Below are positions 1-8,200 of a stretch of 64,000 nt of DNA, in pieces; the first letter of the stretch is position 1, and each line of letters begins with the position of its first letter. Source of the stretch: Bradyrhizobium sp. CB2312 (GTDB lineage: Bacteria > Pseudomonadota > Alphaproteobacteria > Rhizobiales > Xanthobacteraceae); assembly GCF_029714425.1 (NCBI RefSeq), contig NZ_CP121668.1, forward strand, positions 2,005,501-2,069,500, written 5' to 3'. A program made the translations under genes and the position numbers. A model generated the notes under the pieces. The model was not told where the DNA came from, did no database searches, and saw only the letters and a list, made by a program, of their open reading frames with translations.

Positions 1-3
1 GGC

Positions 4-1896
4 GTGGGCGAGAGCTCTTTCGAACTGGCGAAGCCGCAGAAGCGCCGCGGCGGCATGGGCCATAACTCCGGGGTCGTCTCTGAGGCCCTGCAGGAAGATC
101 TTTCGTACGAAACAATCTCGAAGCACCTCTCGTTGGCACAGGTGAAGGTCTCCGAATACGACGCCGCGTGGCGGTCCTGCGCTGCAGAACTTGAGAAGAA
201 GGGCGCGGAAACGCTGCTGTCCGCGATTCTGTGCGGCGTTCTGGCAACCCTTTGCACTGGTCCCGCCGTTGTTGGAGTTGTCGTTGTTTGGGCGGTGACT
301 TGGCTGTCCGGGAACGCGCGTTCCGCTTTCCCGGCTCTCGCGCTCGCTAGCCTAGTTGTCTTCGCCGCGACTGCGGCCCGGGTTGAGGTGCCCCATATCT
401 TGGCAGGCTTTCGATCGTACCTCAAAGCCGTCACGCAATACGGCGCGGCGGGCATCTACAACATATGGATCAGGTCGTTTGCAGAGCCCACAGAATGGCT
501 GACCAATTTCCCAATCGGTCTGCTCGTCGCGTCGGCCGTTGTTCTACTGCGAGACGCGAGGAAGCGTTCGTTCTCGGCCGAGCTGCTTGCGACGAAATTT
601 CCCTCCCGCCGCCGAGACGCGCCCCTCGTGCGCCTCCGTCGCTGGTGGCTCTCGCGTCGTCCGCATGTCAAGGGACTTATTACGCTCGGTACTGACCACG
701 TGACGGGCGCTCGCGTCACCATCGGGGTCACGGCGATGCTGCGTCATACGCTTGCCGTCGGTTCGACCGGAACTGGAAAGACCACCACGATTCGGGTCCT
801 CGTCGAGGAATGGCTCCGCGCAGGGTTTTCCGTGGTCTTTGTATGTGGAAAGGGAGATTCCACGCTGGCCACCGAGAATTGCGCTCTTGCTGAACGGTTG
901 GGAGCCGAAACCTACCTCTTCGATGCGAACGATCCCAGCCGCTCGTGCATCTACAATCCGGTCTCATACGGCGACGCGACAAGCCGTGCCAACAGAGTGA
1001 TGGCAATGTCGGATCACAGCGAGCCGTTCTTCTACAAGATTAATCTCGGTGTTGCGCAGACCCTATTTACGGTCCTGGAGGCGATAGGTTTCCGCATCGA
1101 CTTCCTCCAGGTAGCGCGATATCTCGATCTGAAGAGCTTGCTCGTTGCGCTTCGACGCAAGAACTTTGTTAATCGCGAGCACGTTCAGTCGCTTGCAAAT
1201 CAGATCGTCGAACAACAGAAGAACGAGCAACACATCGCGGGCTTGCGAGCAGACATTCGTAATCTATCTCAATCATCTCTGGCGCCGCTTTTCGACACTC
1301 GCGATTCGAATCGAAAAGTCATCGAGCTTGCCCAGGTCCGAGCCGAGAACTCATATGTGCACTTCGTGCTGCCGGCGCTGGCCTATCCGGATTGGACACG
1401 TCAGCTTGGCCGGTTGATCGTCGAGGATATCAAAGCTGCCTCGGCCGTGAACGAAACGCCCTGGCTCATCGTGTTGGACGAGGCCCACAGCTACGCTGCC
1501 GAGAATCTGATTTCCCTTGCGAGCATGGGACGGTCCTTCAATCTCGCACTGGTCATTGGGACGCAGGCCTATGCGCAGCTCCAGAACGTTTCCGCGAAAG
1601 GGCCGCACGCGTCATTCCTCGACGCTTTATTAGCGTCAATCAATTTGCACCTCATTCACGCGCTCAACGCGCCGTCCGACGCGGAGACGGCGGCAGCACT
1701 TATTGGAACGGCGGCCGATCTTGAAGTGACAGCGCAGACGGAAAGTGACCTTCCAAATTCCCTCGGCTCACTCCGATCCGTGCGTTCGTACAAGCACCAC
1801 CCCGACCGGCTGAAGAGTTTGCCCATCGGAGAGGCAATCTTCCTGAACAAAGTCTCCGGAACTGTGTCCCATGTCAAAGTCCGCAAACCAAACTGA
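4..1896 (+). CDS. VirD4/TraD-like membrane-anchored P-loop ATPase
   Basis: Probable DNA-translocation or coupling ATPase of the VirD4/TraD/HerA superfamily. Hydrophobic segments lie near residues 72-125 and 170-182, as in membrane-anchored coupling proteins. Walker A GSTGTGKTT is at residues 253-261, and Walker B WLIVLDEA has Asp492 and Glu493. The stretch after Walker A (VVFVCGKGDS, then YNP) resembles TraD/TraG proteins. I use the GTG at base 4; an ATG at 55 (MGHNSG) is an alternative, and the true start could lie before the window. No relaxase or other type IV secretion gene is visible, so a defence or mobile-element role is as plausible as conjugation. The fold is secure, the function inferred. 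Confidence 0.75.
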   Translation: MGESSFELAKPQKRRGGMGHNSGVVSEALQEDLSYETISKHLSLAQVKVSEYDAAWRSCAAELEKKGAETLLSAILCGVLATLCTGPAVVGVVVVWAVTWLSGNARSAFPALALASLVVFAATAARVEVPHILAGFRSYLKAVTQYGAAGIYNIWIRSFAEPTEWLTNFPIGLLVASAVVLLRDARKRSFSAELLATKFPSRRRDAPLVRLRRWWLSRRPHVKGLITLGTDHVTGARVTIGVTAMLRHTLAVGSTGTGKTTTIRVLVEEWLRAGFSVVFVCGKGDSTLATENCALAERLGAETYLFDANDPSRSCIYNPVSYGDATSRANRVMAMSDHSEPFFYKINLGVAQTLFTVLEAIGFRIDFLQVARYLDLKSLLVALRRKNFVNREHVQSLANQIVEQQKNEQHIAGLRADIRNLSQSSLAPLFDTRDSNRKVIELAQVRAENSYVHFVLPALAYPDWTRQLGRLIVEDIKAASAVNETPWLIVLDEAHSYAAENLISLASMGRSFNLALVIGTQAYAQLQNVSAKGPHASFLDALLASINLHLIHALNAPSDAETAAALIGTAADLEVTAQTESDLPNSLGSLRSVRSYKHHPDRLKSLPIGEAIFLNKVSGTVSHVKVRKPN

Positions 1897-1909
1897 AAGG
1901 AACATCAAG

Positions 1910-2290
1910 ATGCGCAGATTTGAGATCGTGAGTACCGCCAAACGTCCGCTGCGGTTCGTGGCGACCCAAATTTTCGGGGGCGATTTCATTGTTATTGGCG
2001 AGTCGGCAGCAGAGGTTAACGTGGAGGGAATCATCGATTGCCTTCGGGAGGAGGATGGATTCAAATATGGGAAGTGCCGGATTATGTGGGTGACACGCGC
2101 CCAGGATTCCATCACTGAGTACCGCATGGTGCGCGAACTTCACTTGCCGGAGACTGGGGGACGGAGTCCGTTTGAATGGGGAGATCCCTACTCCTTCGAG
2201 CACCTGACGGAGGACCTACAGAAAGCTGTGATCGCTTGCGAGGACCTCCTGGCGGCGCCGGGTCAGCTGCAACGCGTAGGGGGCGACTAA
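1910..2290 (+). CDS. Hypothetical protein, 126 residues
   Basis: I do not recognise this family. The ATG at 1910 is preferred because a GAAAGGA ribosome-binding site sits 8 bases upstream. An earlier in-frame ATG at 1871, inside the previous gene, has none. The gene begins 13 bases after the stop of the VirD4-like ATPase, so the two are probably co-transcribed. The product is small, mixed alpha/beta, with no signal peptide or membrane helix and an acidic C-terminal half. It may be a partner of the ATPase. Confidence 0.6.
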   Translation: MRRFEIVSTAKRPLRFVATQIFGGDFIVIGESAAEVNVEGIIDCLREEDGFKYGKCRIMWVTRAQDSITEYRMVRELHLPETGGRSPFEWGDPYSFEHLTEDLQKAVIACEDLLAAPGQLQRVGGD

Positions 2291-2612
2291 TCTCGGGTCT
2301 TGCCCAAACGGATGGTGTAGCTCCAAAGAGCAAGTCCGCCCGCACGCGCGCCCTCACATGGCGCAGTAGCGGGCGAACGGCTTTACCATGGTTATCGATG
2401 GTTCGCCGTTAGGTCGGGGTCGCTGACACCAACCTGATGCAATCGACCACCTATGATGGAGAAGATTCTGCCGGGTGATACGGCAGCGTATTCTCTCGCG
2501 CTTCCCAGGCGACCAGCGCACACCCCTGTTCGGAAGCCGCTGGGTCGGTGAGAAAGGTTGCAAGGACATATCTTGTTCATTTATCGTTGCACCCGCCGGG
2601 AGGGGCGGATCA
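2291..2612. other. Intergenic gap before the caspase operon
   Basis: No convincing gene is seen. An open frame continues upstream of the caspase gene as far as 2475, but its first 46 codons lack a ribosome-binding site. The stretch presumably carries the promoter of the caspase-hydrolase-STAND operon; I could not pick out a confident -35/-10 pair. Confidence 0.4.
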
Positions 2613-4376
2613 ATGTCCAAGAAGCGTGGCGCCGTTGTCATAGGGGTCAATAAGACGGGCGGCTTGCCTGCTCTCCATGCTTCAGTCAGGGGCGCGGAAG
2701 ACTTCGGAAAATGGCTCGCTGAAGAGGGCTTTGAGGTCGTGACCATCACCGACGGCGCCGGTCCCGTGACTCACGGACAAATCGCTAGGGCAGTCGAAAG
2801 GTTTGTCAACTCTGGGACCTTCCAGCAGCTTATCATCTATTTTTCCGGACATGGCTACTGGAAGAATGAAGCGGAGCTTTGGCTCCTCACCGATGCGCCC
2901 GCCGACGCTAACGCAGCGGTTAGCTGGGCCGAGACCGCCGAGTTCGCCAAGGATTGCGGAATACCCAGCGTCGTTCTGATCTCTGATGCATGCCGCACGA
3001 TTCCTAATACGCCCCGCGCGCTCAAGGTGCGAGGAAGCATCATCTTTCCCAATGAAGACGTGCAGCGAACTCGCGCAAAGGTCGACAAGTTCGTTGCTGC
3101 AGCGCAGGGCACCTCGGCTTTTGAGGCGCCAATAGGCGAGCAGCAGGCCACGGAAAACGTCTTCACCCACTGTTTCCTGCAGGCCTTCGAAAAGCCTGAT
3201 CCAGACATGGTTCGCGAAATCGTGGAGGACGGCAAAGCCATCAAGATCATTCCCAACCGTGCGCTTGGCAAATACCTGCAGCGCGAAGTCACGTCGTTGC
3301 TGGCAAGTGTAAACATCCAGCTGAACCAGGCCCCCGATGCCGAGGTGCTCTCCGATGATGACGTCTACATTGGCAAAGCCAGGTTGCAGGCTGATTTGAG
3401 TGGCGACATTGCGGACGTGGTGCCTTCCCCACCAGCGGTTCATATGAGGGACGTGGCGTCGCTTGCTCTGGAAGAAGCGCTGGGACAGCAGACAGCGATT
3501 GAGCCGGATGAGATACGCGCGATCCACAGGCTCGCGCAGGAGGCCGAATTCGAGAATGTCATCGCCAGGGTCGGAACGATCGTACCAGAGGTCCGTCGCT
3601 TCGAGACAGGGACGGGTTTCGCCATCGTTGGCGCAGTAATCTCGGACGCCATTGTAGCGAACGGCGAGCGCCCTATCATTCGTTCGCATGGGGACGACCA
3701 GAATCCAGGGGTCATTCGAGTTGAGGCGCACCTCGCTCCTGCGTGCACAGTTATGGTCAGGTTTACAAATGGCTGCGGCGCGGCACTCCCCGCCTTGAAC
3801 GAGTTCATTGGCCATGTAGTCGTGGACGGCGGGAAGATCGTGAATGTCAGTTACGTGCCCTCGGAAAACACGCACCGTTGGGCGGACTACAGCAATCGTC
3901 GGGAACGGTTGGATCGCTTGCGTGCGGCAGCGGCTGCTGCTGCCCAGTTCGGTGTGTTTCGGCTGAATGACAGGCAGAGAGCCAGTGACCTCGCCGAGCA
4001 AGTCCGTGTCGAAAAGGGCCTCGATCCTACGTTGGGGATATACGCAGCTTACGCCTATTCAGAGGCCGATCGACGTGAGGACGTCCAATCGGTTCTCGAT
4101 TTCATGGTTCAGGATCTGGACTGCCGGTTGTTCGACATCGCCCTACTAGCCCGGCAGATTACGGACCGAGTTAATCCCGGCCCGCCGGTTGTTCCATTCT
4201 GTCCGACATTGACGCAGGGCTGGAATCTGTTGCGTGCACGGGGCGTGACGCTTCCCGGCGTTCTCGATGAAGCCCAAGACGAACTTGAGCCGGCCCTCTG
4301 GACGACTTTTGCGCCAGCGCGCGCGCAGGCGATTTTTTACGCGATCGAACGCGGTGAGTTGGGAGAAATCCGATGA
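2613..4376 (+). CDS. Caspase-family (peptidase C14-like) protein
   Basis: Predicted cysteine protease of the bacterial caspase/metacaspase clan. With the ATG at 2613 (GGGAGGGGCGG ribosome-binding site just upstream; 587 residues), the N-terminal 230 residues carry the p20-like core. It includes AVVIGVNKTGG, the catalytic His80 in IIYFSGHGYW and the catalytic Cys127 in VLISDACRT. The remaining 350 residues are a beta-rich segment, an alanine-rich helix (AAAAAAAQ) and a helical C-terminal domain of unknown family. The stop overlaps the next start (ATGA), so translation is probably coupled to the alpha/beta hydrolase and then the protease-STAND protein. Caspase-like enzymes next to STAND NTPases are known in bacterial conflict systems; the substrate is unknown. 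Confidence 0.85.
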   Translation: MSKKRGAVVIGVNKTGGLPALHASVRGAEDFGKWLAEEGFEVVTITDGAGPVTHGQIARAVERFVNSGTFQQLIIYFSGHGYWKNEAELWLLTDAPADANAAVSWAETAEFAKDCGIPSVVLISDACRTIPNTPRALKVRGSIIFPNEDVQRTRAKVDKFVAAAQGTSAFEAPIGEQQATENVFTHCFLQAFEKPDPDMVREIVEDGKAIKIIPNRALGKYLQREVTSLLASVNIQLNQAPDAEVLSDDDVYIGKARLQADLSGDIADVVPSPPAVHMRDVASLALEEALGQQTAIEPDEIRAIHRLAQEAEFENVIARVGTIVPEVRRFETGTGFAIVGAVISDAIVANGERPIIRSHGDDQNPGVIRVEAHLAPACTVMVRFTNGCGAALPALNEFIGHVVVDGGKIVNVSYVPSENTHRWADYSNRRERLDRLRAAAAAAAQFGVFRLNDRQRASDLAEQVRVEKGLDPTLGIYAAYAYSEADRREDVQSVLDFMVQDLDCRLFDIALLARQITDRVNPGPPVVPFCPTLTQGWNLLRARGVTLPGVLDEAQDELEPALWTTFAPARAQAIFYAIERGELGEIR

Positions 4377-5233
4377 GAATTTTGTTGGTGCATGGTCGTA
4401 GCCAGGGTGGCAAAGATCCCCTGAAGCTGAAAGCGGAATGGATCGAAACCTTGACGAAGGGGCTGCACAAGGCAGGCTTGTCACTGCCTGCCGACGTCGC
4501 ATTTGATTTTCCATTCTACGGTGACCGTCTCGACCAGTTTGTTCAGCAGTTCGAATTACCAGCCGATCCGGCCATCATTCCCAAAGGCAGTCCGGTATTC
4601 GACGAGTACGCTGAATTTCGAGCGCAGGTGGCCGATGAGATGCGGCTTCGTGCCGGCATTGGCGATGCGCAGGTTCAGGCTGAATTGGGGCCAGTACCCG
4701 CCGAGAAGGGAATTCAAAACTGGAAATGGGTACAGGCCGTCGTTCGCCTTATCGATCGCCGTCTGACAGGCGTATCGCAAGACACGATTGAAGTCTTCCT
4801 GCGAGACGTGTTCCTGTACACGCAGCGTGACATGGTCCGTAATGCTGTCGATCAGATCGTCGCAGACATGCTGTCAAAGGACACGGCAGTGGTCGTTGGA
4901 CATTCACTGGGCAGCGTCGTGGCGTATAGCGTCCTCAAGGCAAAGCCGGGCCAGGTTCCTCTTTACGTGTCGGTCGGCTCACCTCTTGCGATTCGTGCGG
5001 TTCGAAAGCGCCTGACCCCGATCTCAAACCCGGTTGGCGGCAAGGGGTGGTACAACGCCTATGATCCACGAGACATCGTTGCGCTATATCCTCTCGACGG
5101 AGACAATTTCGACGTGAACCCGTCGATCACCAACAATGGCGCGGTCAACAATCATACTGACAACAGACACGGCATCATTGGCTATCTGGACAATGTCGAC
5201 GTAGCAAAGATCGTCTGGTCTGGCCTGCAATAG
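4373..5233 (+). CDS. Alpha/beta-hydrolase (lipase/esterase-like)
   Basis: Serine hydrolase of the alpha/beta fold, 286 residues. It opens with the strand and oxyanion-type motif ILLVHGRSQGG. The nucleophile elbow GHSLGS places Ser178. Asp231 or Asp234 (NAYDPRDIVALYP) and His261 or His266 (NNHTDNRHG) are candidate acid and base. There is no signal peptide, so it acts in the cytosol. The start overlaps the caspase stop by four bases, and the protease-STAND gene follows after 49 bases. Within a conflict-type operon it may be a lipid- or ester-cleaving effector; that role is inferred from context. Confidence 0.8.
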   Translation: MRILLVHGRSQGGKDPLKLKAEWIETLTKGLHKAGLSLPADVAFDFPFYGDRLDQFVQQFELPADPAIIPKGSPVFDEYAEFRAQVADEMRLRAGIGDAQVQAELGPVPAEKGIQNWKWVQAVVRLIDRRLTGVSQDTIEVFLRDVFLYTQRDMVRNAVDQIVADMLSKDTAVVVGHSLGSVVAYSVLKAKPGQVPLYVSVGSPLAIRAVRKRLTPISNPVGGKGWYNAYDPRDIVALYPLDGDNFDVNPSITNNGAVNNHTDNRHGIIGYLDNVDVAKIVWSGLQ

Positions 5234-5282
5234 TTGAGCCGTCGACATTTCATCCTGCCGAACGGTCGAGGTTGCAGATTGC

Positions 5283-8200
5283 ATGACACCGGAAGTCAAA
5301 GCGGCGATTGGGCGGTTGCGAGCGATCCGGCTGGATGGCAAGGAGGGCGTCGGAAGTGCATTCGTTGTCGGCAAACGACATCTGCTGACAGCGTTTCATG
5401 TCGTTGGTGATCGGGCCGCGAGCGCGGCGAAGGGATCGCTGGCGTTGTATCGGGACCTGTGGTTCGAGCCAATGGGGCTCGAGTCTGAACGCGTTTCCGT
5501 CAAGATCGTCGAGGATGCGAGCGATGCAGTGGCGGATTGGGCGTTGCTGGAGGCGACCCGCGACTTTTCTGGGATTCGTCCGCTGCCGCTTGGTGAAATC
5601 GCCGAGAGCGAGATTGAGGGTCAGCTTGGCAAACTACTTTTCGAGACCTGGGGGTTTCCGACGCTTGCGCGTCTGACCGGAAGTGGTGTTGCGATCTCCG
5701 GCCGCGTCCAGGATCGCGACGCGCGATATCAGGATGCATGGACGTATCAGCTCTTCAGCGAAAATGCCGCAGCAGCCCTGGGAGATCCTCTAAATGGATT
5801 GTCAGGCGCTCCATGCCTCGTGGACGGCGCTGTCGTCGGTATCATTCGGTCAAACCTCATCGCCCAAGCCAGGACCGGAGCGGTCGAAGTGCCGCATATC
5901 GCGGGCGGCATTCTCTATGCTTGCCCATTGGCAACAACCAGCTTGCAAGAACGCTGCGCGTCCTACGGGCTTGCGCTCGATCCGATCCGCGGTCTGCCAG
6001 GACTGCCACGTCAAAAGCTTCCAGTTGAGCCGTTCCGATATCTTCACTGGTATGGCACCGAGCATGCGGAGGTGTTCTTCGGAAGGAACCGCAAGGTTCG
6101 CAGCCTTTACTTCCAGGTGACCGATGAAAATACACCTGCCGTCACGCTGTTTTATGGCGCCTCCGGAATAGGAAAGTCGTCTCTCCTGGAGGCGGGTTTG
6201 TTGCCACGCTTGTCACTCTATCATGAGGTCGGAGTCTCCCGGCGGGAAGCTTCAAGGCGATTGATCGATATCTTCAGTGATACGCTGGATGTCGCGCGAA
6301 CTGCATCACAGGAGACCGGCCGCCCGGCCGTCATTGTGCTCGACCAGATCGAGGAGGTCTTCGCGGACCCCAAGGTCGATGGGAACGCCGAGTTAGTGTC
6401 GCTGGCGCAACGCATCAAGGGTGAGTTAGCGCAGCGAAATGATCACCTTCTCAAGATCATCCTGTCTTTTCGGAGCGAGTGGCTCGCCAACGTGCGCACC
6501 CGATTGACTGATGAAGGGTTGGCTGTCGGTGAGTTCTATCTAGAGCGGCTGGCGCGGGACGAGATCGAGGAAATTGTGCGCGGGATCAGCAGTACTGAAC
6601 GCCTGCGAAAGTTCTATCAATTTGCGGTGGACAAGGACCTGCCGCGGCGCGTGGCAGACGACCTGTTGGAAGACCCCTCATCACCGGTCAGCCCGGTTCT
6701 GAGCATCATTCTGACGAGAATGTGGAACGAGGCCAGGAATGGCCGCCCCGATGAATGGAGGCTTAGCGTCCAGACTTATGAAGAGCGCATGCGGAGCAGG
6801 TTGGATCTCAACCGCTTCCTCGCCGAGCAGCTGGATGCAGTGGCTCAAACGCATCCGGAGGACATTGCGTCTGGCTTGGTCACGGATGTGTTGTACCGGC
6901 ATACAACCGGCTACGGGACAGCAACGGAGCTATCAGGATCGGAGATCGAGAAGCTGTACGGCAAGAGCGTCAGCGGTGGGCAGGCCGATCACGTGCTCGA
7001 TGTGATGAGGTCCCTGGGTACTAACTCATTGCTGTATTCGATCGAACACAACACCACCGTCTCGCCCGGAGAACAGGGCGGCATCACTCGATTAGCTCAC
7101 GACACTCTGGCACCGTTGGTTCGTGCAAATTACGATACATCGGTGAAGCCTGGGCAGCGGGCAGAACGCATCCTTCAGAGCCGGGTTCAGGACTGGGACC
7201 CTGCTCATCCGGAGAGTGGTCTTATTGACCCGGTCGACCTTGCCGTGGTCGAGCACGGAAAATCGGGGATGCGCGCGTGGACCGAGCGCGAGGCCTCGCT
7301 CATCGCTGCGTCGGCAGCGTCTCGCGATCAGTCAGCTCGGCGCGATAAGGTAGCGAAGGCTTTCGCTGTGCTTGCCGTCCTGTTGATTGCTGCTGTCACG
7401 GGCGTAGCAGCGACCTTCTATTTCAAAGGCAACCATTGGCTCGATCTGTACAAGACAGCCACAGCGAGATTCTATCTTGCGGAGTCTCTCGGTTCGCTCC
7501 AACCTGATCCAAAATTCAACAATCCAGCCGCAGCGCTCGCGCTCGCGTATGCAGCTCAATCAATCAAGCCAAATCCACGCGCGTCGGAGATCATCGCTAA
7601 AGCATTGCAAAGTGTCCCATACTGGAGAAAGCTAGATTTGGGCGGGAGCCCGGTGCTCTTCGAGGAAGATGACGAAGGAGATCAAACTGTCGTAACACCA
7701 GATATCAGGCGCGTCGTTGTTCGATCTGACACTAACAGACTAAAGATCTGGGATGTGGACAATGATCGCATCATCGATCAAGTCGATCTGATGCCTGATG
7801 AGAGAGTCAACATTGCGGCCCGACATCGCGGAGCGGTACTGGTGATCAAACGGCCCGATGGCAATGGCCAGGGGCTGAGTTCGTTTCGGCTTTTTGATCT
7901 CACCGCTGAGCGGCCGCTAGAAGCACTCACAACAATAGTTCAGGGAGCCAGGGACGTAACATGCGCCGAGAATGCCAGTCGATGTTTTTTCCTCTTCCCG
8001 GATGGGAAGATCGAATTATTCGACAATGTTAAAGGCATTCGCAAAGCTGCTGCCTCCAACTTGTCGTATGGCGCCGCTCATAAGCTTGTGACGGACGCTG
8101 GGGGAGACGCCCTTGTCATAGCCGGTCCCGAGCGAAGTTACATTCTCAGGTCGGACCCGAACGGTAACCTTGTTCAGGTCTTTGAGGAATCCGGCGAATC

